Assembly: GCA_023374025.1 (NCBI GenBank)
Contig: SIJG01000190.1
Coordinates: 90,814-154,813 of the forward strand
Origin: Heterodera schachtii
Taxonomy: Eukaryota; Nematoda; Chromadorea; Rhabditida; Heteroderidae
Direction: 5' to 3'
Length of the DNA: 64,000 bases
The first letter of the stretch is position 1; every line of letters begins with the position of its first letter. Position numbers and translations under genes: made by a program. The notes below the pieces were generated by a model. The model worked only from the letters and a program-made list of their open reading frames with translations. It ran no database searches and was not told the DNA's origin. Of this stretch, positions 22,528-34,227 are shown one piece after another.

Positions 22528-23284
22528 TTTCTTCATGAATTTTCAAAATAAATAAAAAATATATTTGCTTATTATTATAAAAATATAATTATTTTTGATT
22601 ATTATTTTGGTTTTTTATTGATGTAAAAATCGCCATTCTACTGATTTCCTTTAAAAATTAAAAAATCTTACTTAATTGAAAATTAATAATATATTGATGA
22701 AGTATTGTTATTCTACTATCATGGAAGAATTAAATTATAAATAAATGTATAAATTTGAAACAATTTAAATTTTAGAATTTTTTTATTTTGTTTTTTAAAG
22801 ATGAATATGAATTTTAAGTTTTCTGAGAATATGAATAATTCCCAATTTTTGAGAGAAATTTTTTTTTTGATTGGATTTTGGTCCGGTAATGCCGATAGGA
22901 GCCGTCTTGAAGAATTGTGTATTTTTTTATTCCTTTTTTGCTTCCTCAAAAAACCCAATATGAAGATCTCTTCTGTTATTGTGGCTTCTTCATATTTACA
23001 TTTGTTGCCCACTTTTGGACTGATTTGGAAATCAATAATTAATTACTCAAATTTAAATAATTAGGCGCACCAATGTTTGGGTGGGTGGTGGTGAGAAAAA
23101 ATCAGTTCGCCTCTCATGCTCCTCCTTCATCAATTAAGCTAAACCAAAATTTAATTGACCCTTTTAAAATTGTGTTGATCTGCGGTCGCAGCGTCCGCTT
23201 CAGCGCCATTCGCGGAATTCTTTCTGCTTATTCTTAAATAAAAAAAACCCTTACTTTCTTAAAAAAATTATTTTAAACTCAATT

Positions 23285-23827
23285 ATTATTTTTTGGAATG
23301 ATTTTTCTCTAAAATTATCTGTTCAAATATTAATAAATAAACTTTTTAGCGTTCGCAATAAAATTCCAAAAAGACTAATTAGTTAAATAATTTTGTTATT
23401 TATTTGTTAATTAGTGAATCTGTTTGATTCAAACGAATTTAAATATATGTTTGGGCGCGTCCTGCTTTTTCATCTCGGACATTCCCCGCCCCATTGAATC
23501 GGCCCATAATTCTGTACAGACTCTCATCCTATTAGAACGGTCGCAACTAATTGAGCCCATTTTTTCTTATCAAAGAGAAGACAAACACACCAAAAAATAA
23601 TAATTTGTCACGCTTATCATCATAATAATCTGTTAATTGACCCTTAATTATTATTTTGTTATGTTGCCATTATTTTTTGGCCATCAAAATTGGGGCATGA
23701 AAAAAAAAGTGCTGGTGGGCAAAAAAGCGTGATAATTTTGAGACGAGGGGTGACCGAGCATGGTAGGGACGAGTGGCTGGACGAAATTGCTAATTAGTAA
23801 AAAAAAATAACGAAAAAATGAAATAAT
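23285..23827. repeat. Segmental duplication A, copy 2
   Basis: Partner of 9480-10032, about 400 bp 3' of the intact gene at 24238-24924. Confidence 0.85.
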
Positions 23828-24237
23828 TAATATTTATGTTTTAATTATTTAGTTTTTTTCGTTAAATATATTTGATCATTCGCTGACAAATTTACATAAT
23901 GTTAACAATTTCCGTGTAACTCATTTATGTTTTTATCTTTTTTATTTCATACTAAATTTTCATTTTCTGAACTTTTTTCATTATTATTAAATTTAGTAAA
24001 AATTAAATCGCATATTTTTAATATATTTCTGGCAAAATAAAAAATATTTATTTTGTCCGAGAAATTTCTTACCGCCTAATGGCTTATTTAAGTTTAGGTT
24101 TCGGATTTTTTTCATAATTTATGTTAGTTTATCACAATTTTTAATTAGAAATATTCAAGAGGGAAATGTTTTTTTGAGAATTTTGAAGAAGAGAGTAAAA
24201 AATTAAAAAATTCTAATGACTTTCTAAGTTCACATAA

Positions 24238-24924
24238 TTAGTCCATCATCACAAATTGTTTCTTCCAATTATAAATGTTAATGACATTTATTTTCATTGT
24301 TTTTCCAATTTCTTTGTCACTTATTTTTGGTTTTTCACTTTTTATTTTCCAATACTTTTTCATTGTTTCCATTTTTTCTTTCTCAGTGAATGTTTTTCGA
24401 ATATTTCCAAACTGTTTCTTCCATTTCTTAATTATTCTATGGCATATTCCGATTTTCTTACAAATTTCATCATAATTTTTGTCCCATTCTTTGGTTGAAT
24501 ATTTTCTTTTTTGTTTATATTCATTTTTAATTTCAATGAATTTTTGTACAATTTCTAATTTTTCTTCATCCGATTTTGATTTATAGCATTTGATTTTTTG
24601 AAGACCAAATTCTTTGATCCATTTTTGAATATATTTGCTATTTGTACCCAATTTTTTTGCTATTTTTCCATCAATTTTATTCCATTCTTTTGTTGAATAT
24701 TTTCTTCCTTTTTCCTTTATTTTTTCTTTTATTTTAGAATATTTTCTGATTATTTCTCTTTTTTTCTCATCATTTCGTTGTTTTTCTTCTTCTTCTACCC
24801 ATTTTTCTCCAAATATTTCATCAAATGATTTTTGCGGTAATTTTTTATTTTCCATTTTAATTTGATTAATTATGATGATAAAAAAAATAATTGGAATTAA
24901 TAATAGGCGGAATTTCATCTTCAA
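24238..24924 (-). CDS. HTH-repeat secreted protein, copy 6 (intact)
   Basis: An uninterrupted single-exon frame of 228 residues. The N-terminus MKMKFRLLLIPIIFFIIIIN is a strong signal peptide (cleavage probably near residues 22-26). It is followed by QKSFDEIFGEKW (31-42), an acidic/Lys-rich helix, and three tandem repeats of about 45-55 residues. Each has a charged helix then an HTH-like unit: KIAKKLGTNSKYIQKWIKEF (about 87-106), EICKKIGICHRIIKKWKKQF (about 152-171), and a third ending IYNWKKQF near the C-terminus. The spacing resembles homeodomain-like HTH units of transposases and Psq-type proteins, but no catalytic domain follows. The protein is very basic. The first Met was chosen; the second (MKFRLL) matches the other copies' start. 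The upstream conserved block is present with an internal deletion. Function unknown; secretion plus putative nucleic-acid binding suggests a candidate effector. Confidence 0.85.
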   Translation of the reverse strand: MKMKFRLLLIPIIFFIIIINQIKMENKKLPQKSFDEIFGEKWVEEEEKQRNDEKKREIIRKYSKIKEKIKEKGRKYSTKEWNKIDGKIAKKLGTNSKYIQKWIKEFGLQKIKCYKSKSDEEKLEIVQKFIEIKNEYKQKRKYSTKEWDKNYDEICKKIGICHRIIKKWKKQFGNIRKTFTEKEKMETMKKYWKIKSEKPKISDKEIGKTMKINVINIYNWKKQFVMMD

Positions 24925-25034
24925 AATCAGAAATAAAAAAATTTTTCTTTTTTCTTTTTAAAATATATTTTTTGATTATTATTTTGGTTTTTTTATTGAT
25001 GTAAAATCACTGTAAAATAAAAAATCCTACTTAA

Positions 25035-26341
25035 TTAAAAAATAATGATGATGAAATAGTAAATTGCAAATAAATAAATTAAAATTTAAGGGTGTTTTCA
25101 TAGTTTTGAAAGAAATGAAAAGATAACACTCAATTTTTGAAAAATTAGTTTAATATTTATTTAAAATTTTTCAAATTTTAATCACATAATAACATCGCTC
25201 TTTCAAAAAATGGAAAATTTTAGACTGAAAATTATTATAATTTCTTACAAAATTAAGCAAATTTTTAAATTTTGATCTACCTATAACCCTAATTGTTTTC
25301 TATTATCCTTAAAATTTCAATATTATTCGTTAAGTTTTAAAAAATTTAGGCTAGTGGATTTACGTAATACAGATGACGAGTTTTACGCTTTTAATTTTTA
25401 ATAGATTAAATTAATAAGCAAATTTAGCTTCCAATGAAATATTTATCAAAAATGAATTTTTAAATATATTAAAATATGATTTTTTATGCTTTTTTCGTAT
25501 TTCTTGTACATATTCCTTACATATTTTGGAGTTTTTTTGATTGATTTACACCAAAAATTGCGAGTTTTATGCCTAAAAAACCGAAGTTTTCGAAGCCGAA
25601 ATTTCTTTTTGTTAATCCATTTTTAATTATCAGAATATTTGTCTCCGTTTTTTCATGTTATTTTAATTCAATTTTACTCCGTTAAGATATTGTTGTCAAA
25701 AATATTAATATAAATAATTTAAACAGAAATCAAGAAAGCTTTTTATTCAAAATAATAATTTTTAATAAATGATGAAAAAATTAATTACATCATAATTTGA
25801 TGGGTTGGATTGATTCTCCAAAAGCAGAAAATTTAAGCAATCCTTTTGTTTTATTTAAATATTATAAAATTTTATTTTAAAAATTCATCTCTCACAACAA
25901 ACATAAAAAGCAAGACAATATGAAAAAATAAGGATACTTTTAAGATTTCAAATTGACAAAATAAATTTTTATCATCAGAATTAAGTCGTAAAGAAAAACT
26001 CCTAATTTTTTGTAATAATTTAATGATTTTAATGACAAAAACGAAAACAAGTCTAATAAAGTGGTGAATAATAAAAATTAATTTTTATTAATTTTTGCTT
26101 TCTAAGTTAGGTTTATTTATTTTTTGATGGAGTCCAATTCTCTGATCTATTGGCTTGTCCTCAATTTTCTAGCTATTTTTCTTTCAGTTTCATACTATTC
26201 TTTTTTTTGTAAGAAATTTAGTTAGTCCAAAAAAGTTGCATACTGTCTTTAGGCTTCGCAAGTTTTTTTATTGAAATTTTATTAACCTAGTTTATATAAT
26301 TACTTTTCATCATTCCAAATTGACATTTTCAAAATAAGTCT
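25035..26341. other. A+T-rich spacer, no gene seen
   Basis: No coding frame. Contains a short TTTTTCGTATTTCTTGTACA / TACATATTTTGG fragment near 25490-25530 related to the hAT-like MITE. Confidence 0.55.
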
Positions 26342-26819
26342 GCGTAATTAATTAATCATCCCAAATTGTTTCCCCATTTATAAATGTTGCTTTTATGAAT
26401 TTTCAATGTTTTTGCAATTGTTTCATCACTCATTTTCGGATTCATCAGTTTTATTTCCCGATAAATTTGCATTTTTTCTTTCTTTGTTATTCTTTTCTTG
26501 CTATTGCCAAATTTTTTCTTCCATTTGTTAATTGTTCCACGGTTTACTCCGATTTTCTTACAAATTTCGGCATAATTTTGGTGCCAATTCTTTGGTTGAA
26601 TATTTTCTTTCTTTTTGCTTAGATTCATTTTTCATTTCAATAAATTTTTGCACAATTTCCAATTTTTCTTCATCACTTTTTGATTTGTAGCATTTATTTT
26701 TTTGAAGACCAAATTCTTTAATCCATTCATAAAATGATTTTGAAATATTTTTTATTTTCCGTTTTAATTTGATGAATTTTTAAGATCAAAAATGGAAATA
26801 ATAATAAGATGAATTTCAT
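26342..26819 (-). pseudogene. HTH-repeat secreted family, copy 7 (pseudogene)
   Basis: ATG at 26819 gives MKFILLLFPFLILKIHQIKT, then the frame is lost and the SFDEIF region plus most of repeat 1 is deleted, resuming at EWIKEFGLQKNKCYKSKSD. Another frameshift occurs near KYSTKE. Repeats 2 and 3 are readable: EICKKIGVNRGTINKWKKKF and IAKTLKIHKSNIYKW, ending in a frameshifted GNNLG stop. Confidence 0.85.
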
Positions 26820-27079
26820 TTTTTAACGAATTATCAAAAATGAATTTATTATTTATTTTTTTCTTGTAAAAATAAATTTTTGATTAATATTTTGAGTTAA
26901 ATTGATGTAAAGATTGCCTTTCACTGATTCTCTGTAAAATTATCTCGAGACCCGACCCTGAGACAAAAATCCGGTGAATATTTTTCCTAGTTTTGTGCCG
27001 ATAAAAAAACATAAATCTCAAAAAATTGGTCATTCAAAATGCAAAAATTGTCATAAATGAATTCATTAATTGCTAAATG

Positions 27080-27560
27080 TTTTTAGGGTTTTGTCTATTC
27101 AAAAATTTGTTTGATGTTTTATTTTATAAAATTAGAAAATTAATACAATATTTATTTAATTCTCTATTATTAATGAAATTATAAAATACTTAATGATAGA
27201 ATAAAAAGGTATTTTTATTGACAATTTATTTTTAAAAAATCATTTTTCCGCAATTCATTTCTTTTATATTCACTTAATTGATTTTCTCTATTTTAATAAT
27301 CATTATAATAATATTTTAGAAAATTCATGAATCAAAACGAATTTCGTATAAAATATTCCGATTTTACGAGTTTTTTCTATAATCATAATTCATTATTATT
27401 ATAATGTTGTTATACCTAATCCTATTATCAAGTAAAGAATTATAGATAATTTAAAGTTGTTATTGTAAATAGTTTTAATATTTTTGCTTTATTCAATCTT
27501 TTATTGTCACATTAATTTTTACATTTTTATAGATTTGAATTCTAATTTTCCTTTTTAATA
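27080..27560. repeat. Segmental duplication D, copy 3
   Basis: Third version of the 16140/20680 block. It is directly preceded by a CGAGACCCGACCCTGAGAC fragment (26943), as in the 19760-19850 arrangement. Confidence 0.75.
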
Positions 27561-27865
27561 CATATAAATTACCTACCAATTTCAAAGTCTGCACAATTGA
27601 AATGCTCTGAATGCAATTTGAACTCTATCATTTCTACAAATTACCCTTTAATTAATGTTAAAATTTTGTTTTTTTTTATTTTTTATTTTGTAATTAATGC
27701 TCATTTGCCTGCCACTGCTGTCGAAATGTTCCCAGTTCAGCAAATGACTTTTTGTGATTGAAATACCACTGATGATCTGTCATTTACGTCACCTGCTGGA
27801 TTCTCCTCATTATAAAATAACATTATTTTTAAACAAAATTAGCAAAGAAATAAACATTTCAATGG

Positions 27866-28130
27866 AATGAGTTTTTTGTTTCATAAATGTTAAAATATTT
27901 GTTTCAATGCGTAATAATGATTAATGAATTAATTTTGTTGCACACTAATTACATAATTAATTAATGAATAATGAATGAAATTTTAACAAGGTTTTTTGTC
28001 TTTCAATTAAAAATTGTTAATTTTTTTATTTTGTTGCACACTAATTATACATTAATTTATTAATTTTTTTTTTAAATAACAAATGATTTTTAACATAAAT
28101 TTTTTTGTCCATAAATGTTAAAATTATTTA
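27866..28130. repeat. Segmental duplication C, copy 3
   Basis: Partial copy of the 19110-19545 block; similarity fades after CATAAATGTTAAAATTATT. Confidence 0.8.
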
Positions 28131-28139
28131 TTTCTTTCA

Positions 28140-28960
28140 ATGCGTAATAAGGAATAATTAATTAATATGTTGCAGATTAATTATCAAATTAATTAATTAC
28201 GTGATCGTGAAAAAATAGTTATAGAAATTTTTAACAAGAATTATTTTGTTCATCAATTTAATTATTTATTTCTTTACTTTGTTGCAAACTAATCACAAGT
28301 GCTCGGAATTTTATGAACATAAAATCGTAAAATATACTCATAAAAAGTGAAAATATGCACTTAATATTTCCAAATTGAAGGCAAAATAAATTTATTAATT
28401 TTGACGAAAATTGAGTAAAAAACCAAAAATTTTTCTGTTTAGGAATTTTTTGGCATAAATTTTCAATTTTTAAAAAGTTTAAATTTTTATCCATCTTTTA
28501 GAGAAAATACACAAAAATGAACATTTTGAAAATTTTCAGTCCTCAGAGGTTAAAAGGGCCGCTTTAATAGAGGGACCATTTTATAGCGAATTTTTGGAAA
28601 GAATGCTCAAATTTTTGCCATAAATGTAAGAGCTTATTTAATTAAGAAAAGGTCTCAAAAATAGCATTTCTAGGTTTTATTTTTGATTTGCTGAAAGTTT
28701 TTAGTCCATATAAATCCCATATTTTGGAGGGTTTTCGGAAATAAACTTATATTTGGCCATTTTACGTTTTAATCCATATTTCGGCCTATGTCCATATTTG
28801 GCAATTTAGTCTATATAATTTACAACTCTACTAATTACTCATTAACTAAGTAATTTTACAAAGGAAACAAATAAAAAATGAATGGAATTATAAATAATTT
28901 CCATAATGTTAAAATTATTTAATTGTTTCAAGATGCACTGATAAATTAATTTATTCATAT
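28140..28960. other. A+T-rich tract, no gene seen
   Basis: Contains TTTTAGTCCATATAAATCCC and CATATTTCGGCCTATGTCCA-type degenerate words near 28700-28810, probably an old repeat. No coding support. Confidence 0.5.
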
Positions 28961-28964
28961 CACT

Positions 28965-29300
28965 TAATTTCTTTATTAATTTGAAAGAATTAACTGGCAA
29001 GAAATGTAAGGCAATTTTTTGCATAAAATTATAAAATTGCTACATTTTTGGCAACACGTGTCAATTACATATAATTAATTAATTATTGCACACTCACCTC
29101 GCTAATTGCTGCTGATCGGTTCCACCCCTTTCTCAATAACTGATTTGTCCATTTAAGTGTCTTAATTGCATAATAATTAATTTATTGCCCACTCCGCCCA
29201 CAGCAGATTTTGTCCAAAAGCCAAGCGAACGGTGGGCGAATAAAATGCCACGCGATCGCCAGCAGCAGACAAATGACAGACTCTGATGACTGAATGCAAA
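28965..29300. repeat. Segmental duplication B, copy 2
   Basis: Partner of 16905-17230. Differs by small insertions such as an extra GGTGGGCGAA near 29231. Confidence 0.85.
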
Positions 29301-29309
29301 ATGGAAAAC

Positions 29310-30880
29310 ATTCATTTTCTAATATTTTTTGAAATTCTTTTGATTTCCTTCTCCCGTTTTAGCAAAATTTTAAAAAATAAAAATTTAATTTATAAAATTT
29401 AAAAGGAATCTGTGGTCTTCGGTCGTTTCGCAAAGCGCCGCCAAGAAAATTTAAAATTTTTTCGCATAAAACCCTTCACTTTTTAAGAATTATGCATAAG
29501 AATTCATAAAACTTCAAAAAATCGAAATTTTTTTCCAATCAAAAAGAAATTGTGTTAAATTAAGCCTATAATTTACAAAATTTGCTAAATAAAAATAATT
29601 TTTCATCAAATTTTTTGAATTGTAACTATTAAATGATAAGTTCAACCAACCGAAAATCACCTATGAAAAAAAATTCAAAGATGAAAGATTAAATTTTGCA
29701 AAAAAAATAACACAATTTTCGCATGAAAATTTTCTAAATATAAATCTTTTCTATCATTAAAAATTTGACATTTTGACTTTTAAACGGAAATATTCACGCG
29801 GAAATAAAATATTTGTATTGATTTAAATTGCATTTTTCCTATTAAATTATTTTATTGACTGTTTTTGATTTTTTGAAAACATTTTTTTGATTGAAATATT
29901 GGGTTTAAATTAAATTAAAATTAATATAAATAAAATTTATAAATCTTGGCTTCTAATTTTATTGAGCTTTAGAATTTTTATATTCATTTGAAAGGGCTAG
30001 CAAATTCAATTAATAATTTAGTTTAAAACTCAACAATTTAATAAATTTGATTCCTTTACTTTTTTTAATTTTTGCTCTCCAATGACCTTCTTTTTTATGC
30101 TCCGAAATTTTTGCGCAAAATGATTTATTTAAAAAAATCAATCCTTTATGTGGTTTTTTCGGAATTTATGTGGCAATGGATTGCAAGAATGTCTTTCCCA
30201 ATTATTGCTTAAAATTACTGATCTTAAATTAAAAAATAATAAATTTCATTATGAAAAATTTCCTATAAATTTGTTTTTCAAAAAAGTTACGCAAATTATT
30301 TTTGATTTCTTCAGGTCTTAATATAAATCAGGACATAAACTGTTTTTTTTTTCATAAAAAATGACAAAAATTATAAAATTAAGAAAAAGGTAATGACAAT
30401 TAATTTTTTTTAAATCGTTCTCAAACGTCACAAAATTTCTAAAATATATTTAACAAATTTATGAAGAGAAATTTTATAAAATTCCACTGATTCTGTCCAG
30501 CAGCACTCGAAAATAAGGACAATCATAACCGAAAAAAGGACACTTTTGTATCAATGATTTATTTCCATTTAACCCCATTTCTCTTACTAAAATTTAACGG
30601 AAAATATTTCATCACTTAAAATAAATTTTTGTTTGCTTAAAAACTCAGTAAAATTTTAAGCAAACATTTGGAACAGACGTTTTTTTTGCTCTACTCAAAT
30701 AAAATTCTGACAAATGAGCCAAAAAATAAAACTCTATAAAACTGATTCTGAATCATCATTTGATTATAAAATTTTATTTTAATTTCTTTAAAAAATTTAT
30801 TTTCACATTTTTTTATAAAATTTAAATAATTGAATATTATTTTAAATTAAATTTTTTTAGAATCTTTCTCAATTTTCTTT
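29310..30880. other. A+T-rich spacer, no gene seen
   Basis: GGTCGTTTCGCAAAGCGCCG at 29420 is a dispersed word also seen at 14309. TTTTTTTAG at about 30852-30860 could be a spliced-leader acceptor for the gene starting at 30886. Confidence 0.5.
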
Positions 30881-30885
30881 TCAAA

Positions 30886-33125
30886 ATGTTAACTCTTCAA
30901 TATTTAATTGGATTTTTGTTCGCCGCTCTTCTGGCCCATTACGTCAATTCATGTTGGTAGGAGGAGGAATTAATTGGGCTTTGATAAGTGCTAATGACCA
31001 TTCAAATTAAAATAATTCGCCAAATTTAATGACAAATAAGGCCCAAGATTAGACAAAATGATTCTAACCCAAAAAATAACCAAAAAAATTTGTTTCTTCG
31101 TGGGTTTATCTTGGCTAGCCAAAAACCCAAGATATTACAAGTCTGAAAGCTCGGGAAAAACCGTAATTCAGTTCTTGGCACATAATTACAGTGGCTCCCG
31201 GACAATCCGTCAGAGGACAATCCGTCAGTGGTCAATCCGTCAATGGACAATCCGTCAGTAAGTGGACAATCCGTCAGTGGATAATCCGTCAGTAAATGGA
31301 CAATCCGTCAGTGGATAATCCGTCAGTAACTTATCCATAAGCAAATTTATTTTTAAAATACGCAGATCTATCTAAAATCATGTGAAAATTAATAAGTCAC
31401 TAAAAACCTAAATTAATAATTTGAGTTATTTAAAAAAAATTATGCAATAATCATTTTTAAAGAATTAATGATAATTTCTCGAGATGGTCAATTAATTGAA
31501 ATATAAAGTAACTAGATGTTAAGAATCTATAAAAAATTATATTTATTAAATTTAACAATCATTTTCGCAAGATTTTTGATCATTGCTCAAAAAAAAATTT
31601 GCTGACGAATTGTCCACTGACGGATTATCCACTGACGGATTGTCCATTACTGACGGATTGTCCTTCACTGACGGATTGTCCACTGACGGATTGACCACTG
31701 ACGGATTATCCACTGACGGATTGTCCGGACCCCAATTACAGTCAACTACATATTAGATGGCTGTTGAAGACTGAAAATTCATGAGAGATACGGAAACTAC
31801 GAGAATTTTCTGTGGTCGCGATTAAGAATTTCGATATAAAAAAGATTTAAGGGATAATTAGGCAATTATTTTTTTTTAATCTTTATTAATTTAATAGGTT
31901 GGTTAATGGACAAAAATGTCGCTTGGTGGTGCTGCAATTGTTGGGATAGTGGAAAAAGTGTTGACGAAGATGTTGTTGATGTACAGCAACAACATCTACA
32001 ACTACCACAGCAACAGATGATGCTAAGCGGGGCAAAACTTGGACAAAAGCGCTCATTAGCAATACAAATTGAGTTTAAAAAATTAATTTTAAAAAGAGTA
32101 AATAATGCATAAATTTTAATTAATGATACTCCAAATTATAAAAATAATTTAAAATTAAAAAAAAATATTTTTACAATGTTAAATTAATTATTATTATTAT
32201 TTTAAATTTGATAACTCATTACGAATAGAAATTGAGTTTTTAAAAATTAAACTTTAAAAATATAATGAAATTCAAAAATTTTAATTGGTGAACCGCCAAA
32301 TACGAAAAAAAAATATTTTAAAATGCATAAAAAATATAGTGTTAAAATTATTATTATTATTATTATTGTTCGTAAATTGATTTTTTCTAAATATTATGCG
32401 GATGTCCACGATTTATTCTTTCCCAACTAACAAAAAATTTAATATTTTTTAATCGAATAAAATTATGACCTAAATTAGCGAAAAATAAATTTCAAAATTA
32501 AATTTCAGAGCCAAATTTATTCCAAAGGGACAACAGAATTTACGCGCTTCAAGACAATGTCATATTTGATGACCATGACCAACAACAGTTGTATAACAGC
32601 AGAATGTAAGAATTTTTAGTAAAAAATGTGGCGAAAATAATTTTAAAAAACTTTCTCTTATTCTAATATTTATAACCTAAATATAATTAATTAATAAATG
32701 AAAAAATGATGTCGATAGTTGCAAAGTCTCTAAAAAATAATTTATTTTATCTAAAATTTATTTATTTTTCGCTTTTTAATTTCGAGCGCCACAACAGAAT
32801 ATAAGAATTTTTTTGGTAATAATAAATGTGTTTGAAAATATATTAAAATGGTTATAACTAATATAAGTTAATTAAGAAAATGAAAAAAATGATGCAAAAA
32901 TTTCAAATTAATAAAAAATATTAATTTATTTTGTCTATTTTTTATTTTTAATATTTATAATTTCGAATGCCTATTTTTTCTTAATCAATTAATAATGTTT
33001 ATTTTCGTTTGATTAAATTTTCGGATTATTTTTCAAACATTTTTTTTCTTTTTTTACTCGGTACTTTTTAAAAGAAAAATAAACCCCCAAAAATTTATTT
33101 TAGGAATACTTCCTCCAAATTTTAA
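30886..33125 (+). CDS. Candidate small secreted Trp/Cys- and Gln-rich protein, 4 exons
   Basis: Proposed exons: 30886-30956, 31898-32097, 32511-32605, 33104-33125 (TAA). Exon 1 encodes a signal peptide, MLTLQYLIGFLFAALLAHYV, followed by NSC. Exon 2 has a WWCCNCWDSG cluster and a Gln-rich stretch (VQQQHLQLPQQQ). Exon 3 encodes NLFQRDNRIYALQDNVIF and ends at a strong GTAAGAATTT donor; exon 4 finishes MNTSSKF. Junctions 2-3 and 3-4 are in phase (the 2-3 acceptor must be the second AG of CAGAG). The 1-2 junction is off by one base with GT-AG, so a missed mini-exon or base error is likely. Intron 1 carries the foldback element 31193-31733. About 128 residues; no known domain. Confidence 0.45.
31193..31733. 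mobile_element. Foldback transposon with tandem-repeat arms (GGACAATCCGTCAGT)
   Basis: The left arm (31193-31335) holds about nine copies of a GGACAATCCGTCAGT unit (variants GGATAATCC, GGTCAATCC); the right arm (about 31600-31733) holds the inverted units (ACTGACGGATTGTCC). Ends are GGCTCCCGGAC and GTCCGGACCCC. A perfect 9-bp duplication AATTACAGT flanks the element (31184-31192 and 31734-31742). The interior has no coding frame. Long repeat-built arms and a 9-bp duplication suggest a Mutator-like, non-autonomous foldback element. Confidence 0.9.
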
Positions 33126-33179
33126 CTTTTTTTTATTGGATTTTCTTTTTGTGACATTTGCAAACATTTGGCCAAACAT

Positions 33180-33310
33180 TTTCAAAATAACGGACAAAAG
33201 TCAGCCTCAAAGACTCACAAATAAGCAAAAAATGGGTAAACAATAATTTGGCGAAGCACAGGGCCAATTTGAAGTTGGGCAAAGCCGTGGCACTTGAGGG
33301 GGGTAAGCGG
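33180..33310 (+). other. Short G+C-rich open segment
   Basis: A plus-strand frame reads NNLAKHRANLKLGKAVALEG with a GTAAGCGG donor-like word at 33304, but it has no acceptor or start, and it lies in the 3' flank of the preceding gene. Possibly a 3' UTR or relic exon. Confidence 0.2.
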
Positions 33311-34227
33311 ATTAGCAGAGCAAATCAATCCATCTCAAAAAAATGAATTTCCTAATTTTTTATAAAATCCAAAAAAATTACCCCAGCTCAATTAAATGAA
33401 TTTCCTAATTTTTCAATAAAATTCAAAAAAATTATTACAATACAACTAAATGAATTTCTTATATTTTTTTTTAATTTTTAAAATAATGGATTGGTAAAGT
33501 TAATCACGATAGCATTATAATTAATACTATGTATAGAAAAATTTTTAATTATTTTTTATTAAAAAAAATCCGTTACATTACTCCCATCAAAATATATTTA
33601 TTTTATTATTTTTTAACATCCAAAAAATGAATTTAGTTGGTTATGGATTAATTCGATATAACCACAGCAGTTTTTTATTCAATCCATCGCCAAATATTTT
33701 AATTGTTCAGTTGGGGAGATTAATCCTTTACATGTAAATCACAAAAAACATTTTTATTCGATAGGCAATTCATTCAATTCTATTAAATTTAGGCTATGAA
33801 AACATTAAAATGTTTTTCAAAATCTGATATATTTCTTATTTTTAGTCAATTCTCCATTAATTTTTATTTAATTGAAAATAAAATGCAAATTTAAATTTAT
33901 GGTTTTACTTTTTTTTATTATTTAGTTTTTATTTAAAACAAAAATTAAATTTTATTATTTTTTATCAATAATTTGTTATCAATCATTTTACTTTATTGAC
34001 ATTTTTGAACGCATTTTTCGCGGTCAGTTAATTGATTGATGATTTTGTTTATGGTCTGCCAATTTTTTGAAAAAATCATTTCATAAAATTCTTTAATGAT
34101 AAGAAAGTCATTTTTTTTTATTTACATTATCTAAATTCTTTGCTTTTATGTCAACAGATTTCCATTTTTACATTCTTTAAAAATTGCCTATTTTAACAGA
34201 ATATTTTTTTTTTCTAAATTATTCTAA

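Noticed and set aside
31058..31261. Plus-strand frame ending in repeated RTIRQ
   Set aside because: Its C-terminus is translation of the foldback arm repeats.
31190..31740. CRISPR-like array
   Set aside because: The repeated GGACAATCCGTCAGT units have no unique spacers, are inverted between the two ends and are bounded by a target duplication; this is a foldback transposon.
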